From Atrina japonica (Eukaryota; Mollusca; Bivalvia; Pterioida; Pinnidae): a DNA stretch of 64,000 bases. The notes under the pieces were generated by a model, which saw only the letters and a list, made by a program, of their open reading frames with translations, was not told the DNA's origin and made no database searches. The stretch covers positions 235,001 through 299,000 of the forward strand of contig BROG01000351.1 of assembly GCA_030159075.1 (NCBI GenBank). Reading direction: 5' to 3'. This document shows positions 10,641 to 20,515 of this stretch, piece by piece (the stretch's first letter is position 1; every line of letters starts with the position of its first letter). Both the position numbers and the translations under genes were made by a program.

Positions 10641-11380
10641 TATGTATATACATATTTATCAGCGGATCATCCTGTCTGTACTTTGTGTATTTGGTTTATA
10701 ATTATTGTACGTTTCCTCAAGAATTTTTCACTCATGTAGAGACTTTGAGTGTCACAAATTTTATCCATCATATGTCAACACACTGAGATATCTCTAACGT
10801 GCCATCCTTTTGAATGGGACAAATTCAGTATGATATCAAGGTTATAAAGATAATACCAAAGTTATAATGCTCATCACGATCGTTAAAAATAGACTTTATC
10901 AATTGGGCTCCAATTTAAAAGATATTTTCTAAAGGGAAAGTATCACCCTACAAAGTCAAATAATAAATCTAAATGCATTGCCAAATCAGTGTAATAGTAA
11001 CCACTGTAAAAAGATGACTTTCTTAGCCTTTGAAATATTAAGAATTTTAATTGGTGTTATCAGTGCGAAATGTTACTTTAGTATACAATTATCAGCTGGT
11101 ACCGAAATACCAGTTACTAGGTTTATGTATCCCCTTGGGGACTCAGACAGTGGCAACGACCAGTGGTTATAAATATTATAAACATAATACCCCAGTTATA
11201 ATGCTCTCTACATGAACGTTTATGTCAATTAGATTTCCAGCAGTTGAACTCCAATATAAAACAGATTTTCTAAAGTGGTACCATACAAGGCCATATAATA
11301 AATCCAAATGCGTACCAAAATCCGTCTAAGAGTAACCACTGTACATAAATTGATGACTATCCTTGCTCAATCTAATAAAA
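10641..11380 (-). mobile_element. diverged hammerhead-repeat copies 3 and 4
   Basis: Two worn copies start near 10,850 and 11,180, recognisable by ATAATACCAAAGTTATAATGC, CCGTCTAAGAGTAACCACTG and GGTACCGAAATACCAG. Their ribozyme cores carry several changes (for example ACTTTATCAATTGGGC), so they should not cleave. 10,641-10,840 is unrelated spacer. Confidence 0.65.
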
Positions 11381-11429
11381 ACGTCTAAAAAATAAAACAA
11401 ACAAAAATTCTCTAATTCCTTCCGTTTTC

Positions 11430-11570
11430 TAATATATTGAAATCCCAATTTATATCAAAATTTCTTAATTACCGTTATTTTGATAACCCTGTTTATTTGA
11501 AAGATAAATAAATTTAATTCCCCTTCGATTTTCGACTGTATATCGAGAAATCATGAAACAAATCTACCTC
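11430..11570. repeat. dispersed repeat, pair with 5.5 kb
   Basis: The second copy of the AT-rich repeat described at 5,490-5,700, in the same orientation and more diverged. Confidence 0.45.
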
Positions 11571-11938
11571 ATACATGTGTCATATCTATCATTGAAAATA
11601 CTACCTTATACATGAGATCATCTACACAACATAACAGAAAACGGGCGTCGCATTTTGTAAAATTAGATTAGTATTATCTATACTAAATCTAATCACCTCA
11701 TACGTCATTGAATCAATCATAAAGACCCTTTCACGATAACTTACTTCCTACTAATTTCACATGCGCAAAAACACTACCAAGTGATATCAAGAAGTTTCGT
11801 GCTCAAAACATAAAGTGTACAATTTAAGAGTAATTGTTTCGTATGTACGATTTGAATTTCATTGGGTATGCTTTGTGTTTGGTACGAAACTTCTTGTTAT
11901 AACTCTGAAGCATTATGTGCGCAGATGAGATTAGTTTG

Positions 11939-12199
11939 TTGGTTGTATTGTTGTTTAACGTCCCACTCAAGCAGAGACGTTACCAAATGCCGATGAAGGG
12001 CGTAAAATATTGGCCTATGCTTGACACTCACGGCCATTGAGCAGTGAGGGTTCTCTAATGTACCGACACCTACTTTACATGGGACCTCGGTTTTTACTGT
12101 CTCATCCGAAAGACAGAAATCCGACCTGCCGCCGGTTGGACTCGAACTCACTATCAAGTGTCGAGCACGCTACCGACTGGATCAGGCCGGCTCGTCAGA
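11939..12199 (-). mobile_element. tRNA-derived SINE, copy 3
   Basis: The reverse-strand copy is the most complete here. It runs from a head carrying AGCCGGCC-TGATCCAGTCGGTAG (A box) and GAGTTCGAGTCC (B box) through CCCATGTAAAGTAGGTGTCG and the conserved body to the ACAACAATACAACCAA tail. It lies 220 bp upstream of the secreted-protein exon. Confidence 0.85.
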
Positions 12200-12408
12200 T
12201 TAGTAGGAACATAGTTATCGTAAAAGGGTCTATTCTGACACCATTCACATAGAAAACAATCATTAATATCGGTGTTTAGTTAATTCATAGTACATTGATA
12301 TTAGGAAAACTACAAAGGAAATTTCCATTATGTCATTAATTGAAATTTGTTTATCATTGTTATTTTAACAACTAAAATAAATTCAACAAATATATTTTCA
12401 ATTTGCAG

Positions 12409-13988
12409 AGTAATTCACAATGGATATGTTGGCCAAAATAGTTCTATTCCTTTTCTGTTTACAACTAGTAGCGTCTGACGTAAGCAATTTGGAAATACAA
12501 AAACCTGTAACGGAAAACAAAGTTAAAGCCACAACATCATCGACAGATCAAACATTAAAAATTCTAGAAGGTCCAAGTGATATTGATTTAAATGCAATTA
12601 TAAAAAGTCTCAGTAACAAAGATATCACAGGTAATAACAATGAATTTTCAGCGTTGATATCCTCTTTTCAAGACAACCAATTGAGCCCAACTAGTGGTTC
12701 AAATAGTGCAACTGCTGTGAGTGTCCCAAATGCCGATTTTAATAGCATTCTTAGCAGATCAGAATCTGGTGAGACCAAGTCATCACCTTTTAAATCATTA
12801 AGACGGCAGTTGTCGGATGATGATAGCAATTCTGTTTTACCTGGACAGGGTATAGGAAACTTCGGAGCAGATACAGATATGCCTAATAATGGTTTTGAAA
12901 TTACCAATGTTGATTCATCGTTTAACCATTTGGGTTTTGCTGGCCAAATTACGCCAACGCCAAGTAATTTCCCACGTATTCAAACAACAAATTTTAATCA
13001 GCGACCAATGACCAGTAGCAGTTTTAATGTTGGAGATGACGACACTTCAGAACTTTCAATAAACTTTGGTGGACAAAATAACTTAAATAATCTAAGGTCC
13101 CAGAGAACCTTGCAAGGGTCTGTCAATTTTCAAGACCAGTGGAATAATATATTGAATTCACGAAGTAATGATGACGATGGTTCAACATCAAGCATTAGTG
13201 GTTTCGGTACTCTGTGGCGTAATGGAATGCCTACGACTAACAATATGAGAAACTTTGGTTTTCAAGGAGGCGCTAATTCGTTCGCACTTCCTTCACAAAA
13301 CAGGATATCAAATCCTCGTTTCAGTCAATCTATGTCTGGTTTTCAAAACGACGACGACTCCTTCGATAACAGTTTATCTTCCGGTATCAGTACAAACAAT
13401 GCAATGGGACAACTTAACATACCCAGCGGTTGGCAAGGTAGAAATGATGACGATGGAGATTCACAAAATTTTCGAATCAATCCCTTTTTTCCTAGACGTA
13501 GTTCAAACATTCCAGTAGGAAATCAATTCCGTTTCAATCAATTTCAGTTTGATGATGATGATGACAACCAGTTTACTTCATCTCGAAATGCTTTCAATTT
13601 CGGACAACGATTTGGCCAACGGAACTTATTCAACATGGATTTCAGTGATGACGATATTAATTTACGCCCCAGACGTTTTAGACAACGAAATAATATGAAT
13701 AACGTCTTATGGAGGTCATCTCGTTTCACAAGTGATGATAACAACGACGACAATTCAAGAGTTTGGAATCTGAGAAACCATCGTTCATTATTTCGTAACA
13801 GGATTCGGGGATCATTTGATGATGATGATGACAATGTCTTTTTCAGGCAAAGAATGTTTGGAGCCAGACCCACATTTTTCCCACCAAGGCATTCATTTAT
13901 TAGACGCAGTTTTCCAAGAAGGCATGGACTATTTAGGAGGCGATTGATCTTCCGACGCCCAATGCATTCAACAATAAGACTATTTTGA
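12409..13988 (+). CDS. secreted Asp-cluster, Asn/Phe/Arg-rich protein (522 aa)
   Basis: The coding region starts at 12,420. A 3' splice site (TTTTCAATTTGCAG) ends at 12,408, so a 5' leader exon should lie upstream. Residues 1 to about 19 form a signal peptide (hydrophobic AKIVLFLFCLQLVA, then SD). The mature chain is low complexity. About nine clusters of 3-5 Asp (SDDDSN, GDDDTS, NDDDGS, FDDDDDNQF, FDDDDDNVFF) are spaced through Asn/Ser/Phe/Gly/Arg-rich sequence, and the last 60 residues are strongly basic and Phe-rich (FFPPRHSFIRRSFPRRHG, FRRRLIFRRP). There are few Cys and no enzyme motif. Secreted acidic or basic low-complexity proteins of this kind are typical of mollusc shell matrix, byssus or mucus; that role is inference. 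The ORF is uninterrupted. A poly(A) signal lies at 14,160. Confidence 0.85.
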
Positions 13989-13993
13989 TAATG

Positions 13994-13994
<1 letters not shown>

Positions 13995-14081
<87 letters not shown>
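13995..14081. repeat. (TA)n microsatellite in presumed 3' UTR
   Basis: A pure TA tract of about 85 bp starts a few bases after the stop codon of the secreted-protein gene. Confidence 0.95.
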
Positions 14082-14084
<3 letters not shown>

Positions 14085-14159
14085 GATGACTTTTTTCAAA
14101 TTTAAAATGCTGAGAAGTCAAAAAAATGTCAACTACGAAAACTAATTAGTTGTATGTTC

Positions 14160-14165
14160 AATAAA
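14160..14165 (+). terminator. poly(A) signal AATAAA
   Basis: AATAAA lies about 170 bp after the stop codon of the secreted-protein gene, past a TA microsatellite that would be in the 3' UTR. Confidence 0.55.
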
Positions 14166-14222
14166 TAAGTTTTCTAAACATACTTTTGCAGTTTTCACAT
14201 CTTTCTTTAAAAGAGTAAAATG

Positions 14223-14225
<3 letters not shown>

Positions 14226-14286
<61 letters not shown>
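14226..14286. repeat. (TA)n microsatellite
   Basis: A pure TA tract of about 60 bp. Confidence 0.95.
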
Positions 14287-14289
<3 letters not shown>

Positions 14290-14290
<1 letters not shown>

Positions 14291-15260
14291 TTATTTCGCT
14301 TACAGTGTACCCCAAACGCTATATACATTTTTTAAAATATTGCTAGTGTGTGTTGCATTAAGGTAAATGCATTTGTCGAAAATTTGAGTCGATTGGACGT
14401 CTCGTTTCCGAAATATAAGGCGACATATTTCACCTATTTGTACCTGCGTTAAATCCAATCAAGAGAAAACGCTGAAAATTCTAATCGAGGCTTATGGTCG
14501 TGACATCATCGAGGGAACATCCGATACATTTCCAGTTGGCGGGTATTTAGAAAGAAGCCGAGGTTTCTAGTTCAGAACTAAGCTTAATAGACGATTTTGA
14601 TACTCAATCCTTAAGTAGCGATGAAAGGAATTCTTAAAGAGCACCCTGAAAAAAATATGAAACATTCTGTATTTATAGAACTCATCGTTCTAAACATCGA
14701 AAACCCCATCAAAATCTGTAGGCGCGTTCTCGAGATATTGACCGCCAAAGTGAGCAATTTTACTAACCTGAATAATCCAGTCGTTATATTTCGCTCACTT
14801 CGATCCCTACATTAACGCCTGAATCCATATAAAATCAGAATGTTCAACCAGAAGGAATTTTTACTGTGCCTAACTGTGACGTCATAGTAATTTACGTCAC
14901 AATTTTGTGACGTTGCTTTGACTAGTTCGCAACACTCGAGTTTTTTTCAAATTACTGGTAATGAAAGTTTTTATTTATCGTAAAATTACAACTGTAACTA
15001 TAATTCATTTGCAGTATACGTTCAATGAATTATCTTTGGTTTTTCCAAACATTTATTTATCCTCGATTTATCATAAAATTTAAAACGGAAATACAAACTC
15101 CGCAGAAACATACATTGAACGCCTTTGATTGGGTATTCGTTTATTCGAGAACTGCGAGAAACATTTTATCTGGTTAGCTTTCACGCCCTATCGGATTCGA
15201 AGAGTTCCGATCAAGGCCATTAATCATTCACGTTACGATTTTACTAACGTATTTTCGTAT
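14290..15260. other. gene-free stretch
   Basis: No gene or repeat is recognised. Short ORFs lack any familiar motif. Confidence 0.45.
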
Positions 15261-15261
15261 A

Positions 15262-15535
15262 TACGAAAGCCGATTAGTATCAAAGAAAAAAAATTATCTC
15301 GTAATTACGAGATAATCATGTCGTTATTACGAGAAAGGATCTCGTAATTACGAGATAATTATGTTGTAATAAAGAGAAAAGATTTCGTTATTACGATATA
15401 CTTATGTCGTTATTACGAGAAAAGATCTCGTCATTACGAGATAACTATGTCGTTATTACGAGAAAAGATCTCGTTATTACGAGATAATTATATCGTTATT
15501 ACAAGAAAAGATAGTTAGGGATAAGAAATTATAAA
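15262..15535 (+). repeat. left inverted arm with palindromic tandem array
   Basis: It starts ACGAAAGCCGATTAGTATCA, then has about five units of a ~54 bp repeat built from the palindrome TCTCGTAATTACGAGA and its variant GTTATTACGAGAAAAGATCT, and ends GATAGTTAGGGATAAGAAAT. The whole order is repeated in reverse complement at 17,195-17,632. Confidence 0.85.
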
Positions 15536-16059
15536 GACTCGGACATTTTCGGTCCGGCCGGACTCATTTTGATTATTATACGACAGCGGTCATAATTCTA
15601 CGGAAGAGAAATGCTGCCATGTGTAAAAATATATAATCACGAATTTTCGAGTTATCTATTTTGACTTTTAGAGTGGTATAATTAGATGCATTCAGTTTTG
15701 GAAGCACAACAACTGGTCAGAGACTTACATGAAGCCATTGGAATTAATCTTAATCTTGAACATTAGTGATTGATCATATAACACTGATTAATTTTACCTC
15801 AATATCTGGACAAATATTACAATATCTCAAGAAATTTTTTTATAAAATTCATCATGTTTACTTGAGTTAAAGAGAATTTAATTTACTAAATTATAACGAT
15901 TAATTGGATATCGACATAACCCTTATGTCAACCATTGTTGCAAATGAGCAAGACAAATTTGGTCATTATTAGAATAATAAAATTTCATGTTTTTGTTTTC
16001 ATTATCAGAATGATGAAAATATTACATGAATATAAAAACCTCAGATACCAAAGCATAAA

Positions 16060-17173
16060 TCAATAGAATGTCCAGGACATAGATACAAATCCGGTAAAAA
16101 TGGACAAACTCGGACCTCTGGAAACCAAGAGGTGGGATCAGGTGCCATGGAGGAGTAAGCATCCCTTGTCGACCGGTCACACCCGCCGTGAGTCCACAGT
16201 CAAGTCCAATGAAACACGTGAGGAGTGTACCCTCGTCACAATTGGTACAGACGTCTCAACAACCGCCAACGAAAAGCTAACTCAACATTTCACTTAATGA
16301 AACAGAGTAGTCGCAAACAAGACTATTATACCGACCGTAAAACTTGCGGAACGTTGACATTAAACGCGGTTTTCGATATCCCTGTGTCAATGATTTGTCA
16401 GTGAGTAGTTTACCTCTGTATATGAAATCTTCATATGTTGTGCACGCCCTGGCATATCGGATCATTTGTGAAATATAAACTCCATATGCGGGTGACTGAG
16501 GGATATTACTACTTAAATGTGGAACATTTACGGTGGGAAAGCCGAAACCGTCGCGTTTATCGTATAGCTTCGTTGCTAATTTCCCGTCTGTGTTTATATT
16601 AAGTAAAATGTCTAAGTATGAAGCGTGTGTGCTTGATTCCGTTGTATCTTTAATTTCTAGTTCGCTGGGATATATCGCATTGACATATGTATGAAAATTG
16701 TCATTATTAATTGACAAAACATCGTCGATATATCTAAATGTCAAATTAAAGGACACCGCTAACTTTTTCTTCTTTTGATTCAGCAGTTTCTGAATGACGT
16801 CTGCTTCGTATGAATAAAGGAACAGGTCGGCCAATAAAGGAGCACAATTGGTTCCCATAGGAATGCCGACAGTTTGTTGAAAGATCACGTCTCCGAACAT
16901 TACAAATATATTGTCTATTAGAAATTCCAGCATGTTTTTAATATCAACTTCAGTATATTTATGTGTAGAATCAGAGTGGTGTTTGACGCAATAAGTATCC
17001 TGATAGCCAATCACTAGATATTTAAATTTTCGGGTACCACCTTTAGTGAAAAAGCAGTTGTCTATGATGCTGAAAAGTCTTTCTTTTAATTTTTTATGTG
17101 GAATAGTAGTGTAAAGAGTAGAGAAGTCATAAGTTTTGATACTGTGAATTCGAGAAAAATTGTGTGCCTTCAA
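16060..17173 (-). pseudogene. Penelope-type reverse transcriptase remnant
   Basis: The 298-codon ORF at 17,173-16,277 contains an RT palm. DFSTLYTTIPH (residues 16-26) is motif A-like with the catalytic Asp, GIPMGTNCAPLLADLFL (103-119) corresponds to motif B, and FRYIDDVLSI (146-155) is motif C with YIDD. C-terminal blocks (SYLDILLNI, GFGFPTVNVPH, RYARACTTYEDF, GYRKPRLMSTFRKFY) are typical of this RT group. The RT N-terminus and any GIY-YIG endonuclease are missing, so the element cannot be autonomous. After the stop the same frame continues to a hydrophobic block (FYRICIYVLDILLIYALVSE, about 16,115-16,056) that recurs without RT at 1.8 and 4.0 kb. Penelope-like is the best fit; another non-LTR RT is less likely. 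Confidence 0.75.
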
Positions 17174-17194
17174 ATTTATATATATATATTACGA

Positions 17195-17632
17195 AATAAT
17201 TAAATATAATTTCCTATCCCTAACTATCTCCTTATCACGAGAAAACTATCTCGTAAAAACGAGATCTTTTCTCGTAATAACGACATAATTATCTCGTTAT
17301 TACGAGATCTTTTCTCGTAATAACGAAATAAGTATCTCGTAATTACGAGATAATTAAGTTGTAATAACGACATAACTATCTTGTAATTACGAGATCTTTT
17401 CGCGTAATGACGAGAATAGTATCTCGTAATTACGATATCTTTTTTCGTTATTACGACATAATTGTTTTGTAATTACGAGATCTTTTCTCGTTATTACGAC
17501 ATAATTGTCTTGTAATTACGAGATCTTTTCTCTTAATAACGAAATAATTTTCTCGTAATAACGAGACAACTATCTCGTAATTACGGATAATTTTATTTTT
17601 TTCTTTGATACCAATCGGCTTTCGTAGTATGC
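17195..17632 (-). repeat. right inverted arm with palindromic tandem array
   Basis: The reverse complement of the left arm. It opens with ATTTCCTATCCCTAACTATC, has seven or so palindromic units (TCTCGTAATTACGAGATC type) and closes with TTTGATACCAATCGGCTTTC. It is longer than the left arm by about three units. Confidence 0.85.
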
Positions 17633-18178
17633 ATTTTTTATGTCTGAATGAATTTCAAAGAAGCGGCGGTATTTTATAATTCATGTAAAGTGAGAAATTA
17701 ATAAAAAGGTAAATAAATAAATAAATACTGACTGTTGAAAGTTTAGAATTTTTATGATCAAATAGATACGGGTGACGGAAATTGTTATTCTTGATTGATG
17801 GATTAATCGAAAATACTATAAATATCATTAGAGTCATAGACATGTGTTTCAGACGGAATGCAAAATAGAATAAAAAGAATAAAAAAAATCACCTCCGTGT
17901 GTTGCTTTGTTTGCAAATAATCGGAGCGTGAAAGTATAATGCAACTTCCATTTGGGAACCCAATTAAAATTTTAGATTTAGGAATAATTAGGCATTCAGT
18001 AAAACACACCAGTCCTTTGTGTACCACACGTAACAGGAAAATGTATTTTTTTTAAGGAAATTGATAGGTTTGTAAAATGCAATTTACATTTACCATTACT
18101 GTATTTTAACTTATTTGTTCATACAGTAAGACGACTTATACGTTAAATCTAATTTATGATATGGTCATAAGTAGTTAT

Positions 18179-19325
18179 AGACTCCCTTGCACGCATTTTG
18201 AATTTTGCCGCTAAGGGGCGCTATCAGTGGAGCTGTTAATGACGTCATCAGAATGCTGGCTTCTTATTGGTCAATCAAAATGCATGCCAGGAAGCCGCCT
18301 GTGGCGTCATAACCGGAAATGTGTCATACCGGAAGTGAGGTCATACCGGACGTACGTTATACCGGAAGTGAGGTCATGTTGTCATGGCAATAAGGAGAAA
18401 GAGCCAATCGTTGAGCTTGGAGTTGTGTCTATGACCGGAAGTGGAAGGTTGTGGAGGCGGCCATCTTGGATAACGAGCCAATGAGAGCCTTCGTTACAAG
18501 AGGTCGGGGTCACGAGAGGTCACGTGAGTTCACGAGAAGTCAACGGCTAAAACTAGAAGTTGGGTTTTTCCAGTTTTGGGGTGAGAGTGAATCTATTTTT
18601 AGAACCGAAACTTTGGGTTTTTCCAGGTTTGTGAAACCAGCAGTAGGTGTCGCCACAGTCGGTGAGAGTCCTGTATCAAGTGTGCGAGCGCGAGAAGCGG
18701 TAGGCCGAGCTTGTAACCGTGAGTCAAGCTTGAACTAAGACTTGTTCTAAGACTTGTAGAGTTACGAGTATGTACAAAGGGAGATCAGTCTGTATACCTT
18801 GTATGGATCTGAACTATCATAAACTGTATAGTGATGGGTTTTTCCCAGTTTTGAGGTCTAGAGTGAATGAACATTGTTTAGATGGTGGGATATTCCCCTG
18901 ATAGCATAATTAAATTGTAAGTAATGAAAACCTTATTAACGTTGCTAGTTGCTGAGCTATTGAAATTTACTTTTGTACATGTTTCAGAAGGTAAACACTA
19001 AGCCTATGTAATAAAAATTCAAACACTCACCCTATGCTGGTAGTGGTTTTCTGACGATGTTGACTCTTCGATCTCTGGATCGCAAATGAGCTCTCAGAGG
19101 TCTAACTGAACCTATTCTCTAGTTTTTAAAGTTATTTTTTTCTTCTGAGATATTTGTCATTTTAATGCATGGAAAATAATCTAGCCCTATTTAATAAAAA
19201 ATGAAACAATCACCCTGCTGATAGTAGTGGTTTTCTCTTATGATGTTAACACCTGGAGCTTCGGATCTCAATGAGTTTTCACAGGCTTAATTGAACCTCT
19301 CTCTAGTCACATGAATTACTATTAT
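18179..19325 (+). repeat. left terminal inverted repeat of the Polinton-like element
   Basis: Its reverse complement matches 28,045-29,008 through TGACGTCATCAGAATGCTGG, the CCGGAAGTGAGGTCAT repeats, AAGATGG/CCATCTTGG, CACGAGAGGTCACGTGAGTT and GGTTTTTCCAGTTTTG. Inside it the motif ACCGGAAGTGAGGTCAT occurs about four times. An outer nested inverted pair (GCACGCATTTTGAATT and AATCAAAATGCATGCC) lies at about 18,189-18,291. Confidence 0.85.
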
Positions 19326-19496
19326 TAGACTTTCATCTAATGAAGTGAATACATCATAACAAAAACACAAATGAAATAAAACGTTTAATGTTTAATATAT
19401 ACACTGATAAGTAGTGTGTAGTCACTACGGATTAACACATACACAAAACCTGCATGCCTTTAGTTAAGGTTTCTTTTCGAATAAGTTCGATTCGGG

Positions 19497-19512
19497 GGCC
19501 CTTAAAAGGGCC
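19497..19512 (-). terminator. histone-type 3' stem-loop
   Basis: The minus strand reads GGCCCTTTTAAGGGCC, with a perfect 6 bp stem GGCCCT/AGGGCC and loop TTTA. This fits the metazoan histone mRNA consensus (GG-YYY-U, four-base U-rich loop, A-RRR-CC), preceded by ATCAAC. It lies 37 nt after the stop codon of the minus-strand mini-ORF, and a purine-rich GAAAAGAAAC follows about 20 nt downstream where a histone downstream element would be. Confidence 0.6.
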
Positions 19513-19548
19513 GTTGATTGCTCCGAAAAGCTAAATAAGAGAGAGACT

Positions 19549-19828
19549 CTAATATCTGTCGAATAGACGTTGCCTACGATGAACTTCTCTTTCTTTTTCT
19601 ATGATCAGTCGATTTATCTCGGCCTTATGTTGTCGAAGATTGACTAATGCTTCCTGAGCTAGTACGTATTGTAAAGGTCAGGTCTATGTGGTTCCTGGTG
19701 TTGTGTAGTCGGTGTCCTACCAGAATTTATCGGGCTGCGTGGCCTTACTACAATACGTGTCTTCGTGTAAGAATGATTCTCATGTTTCTCTCTTCAGGTT
19801 GCATCCCCATGTCGGATGAATTATCCAT
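19549..19828 (-). pseudogene. small frameshifted gene in the left inverted repeat
   Basis: On the minus strand ATG at 19,828 opens MDNSSDMGMQPEERNMRIIL. Reading must shift twice to reach TRIVVRPRSPINSGRTP and then the C-terminus LAQEALVNLRQHKAEINRL...RRQRLFDRY ending at 19,549. The last part is a charged helix. TATATAAG (19,870-19,862 region) stands about 35 nt before the ATG and a histone-type stem-loop follows the stop, so the unit looks like a compact gene of about 370 bp. It lies in a ~535 bp segment present in the left but not the right inverted repeat. The product is not recognised. Confidence 0.45.
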
Positions 19829-19859
19829 GATGAACTAATACCGAGACTCAGACAGTACT

Positions 19860-19871
19860 AGCTTATATAGA
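19860..19871 (-). promoter_or_regulatory. TATA box of the mini-gene
   Basis: The minus strand reads CTCTATATAAGC about 35-40 nt upstream of the ATG at 19,828. The position is right for a TATA element with a very short leader. Confidence 0.45.
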
Positions 19872-19925
19872 GTTAATGACGTCACGTATCGATTTTTCCT
19901 CCTCTAGACATCTATCACCTGTTTT

Positions 19926-20165
19926 TTTAACATCTGGCCACCTATTTTTGACATTTTGACACTTGGCATCTGGCCACCTATTTTTGACATTTTGACACAT
20001 GGCATCTGGCCACCTGTTTTTGACATTTTGACACTTGGCATCTGGCCACCTGTTTTTTGACATTTTGATACTTGGCATCTGACCACCTGTTTTTGACGAT
20101 TTTTCAAGGACGAGTTTCATTTTTCCCCGTCTAGACATCTACGTCTAGACATATGGCCACCTGTT
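19926..20165 (+). repeat. subterminal minisatellite (CATCTGGCCACCTGTTTTTGA)
   Basis: About five to six ~38 bp units of TGGCCACCTGTTTTTGACAT plus TTTGACACTTGGCATC. The reverse complement occurs at the opposite end (27,896-28,040, about four units), so the array is part of the inverted repeat. Confidence 0.85.
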
Positions 20166-20245
20166 TTTAAGACAAATACTGTCAGTAGTTTTTAGTATTT
20201 CTAATTCAACAAAAGAGAGTGCTTGTATCATACCCTCATAAGATC

Positions 20246-20359
20246 ATGCGAACGAAACAGCATAAAGTCAAAACACAGGCGATGACTAAAGAAGTGCGTG
20301 TCGTGTATGATAAGAGACATCGCATTGAAAACTTTTGTACTTTACCTTATGGTTATTGA
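20246..20359 (+). pseudogene. DNA polymerase B 3'-end fragment, opposite orientation
   Basis: A 37-codon ORF ends YDKRHRIENFCTLPYGY. The main polymerase of this element (minus strand, 21,722) ends YDKRVMKDGYDTLPYGY, with the same spacing and length to the stop. No other polymerase motif precedes it, so only the last exon-equivalent of a second polymerase copy remains, on the + strand. An AATAAA follows at 20,389. It indicates that the element is composite or underwent an inversion or duplication. Confidence 0.7.
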
Positions 20360-20448
20360 AAAAGTGAGACTGTTTGAAAAGTTGTTTGAATAAAGTTTTT
20401 TGAGTATTAAAATCTATGAAACTTTACTTTGGTGTTGTTGTTGTTGTT

Positions 20449-20457
20449 GATATAAAA
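20449..20457 (+). promoter_or_regulatory. TATA-like box before virion-protein pseudogene
   Basis: GATATAAAAC lies about 65 bp upstream of the ATG at 20,516 and 55 bp after the poly(A) signal of the preceding polymerase fragment. Confidence 0.4.
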
Positions 20458-20515
20458 CAGAAGGCAGTGAAGGGTAGGGGTTGATTTATACAGTTTGATT
20501 TCAAGTACACGTATC

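Noticed and set aside
19549..19828. A histone gene, because of the histone-type stem-loop
   Set aside because: The encoded pieces (RQHKAEINRLI and so on) do not match any core or linker histone.
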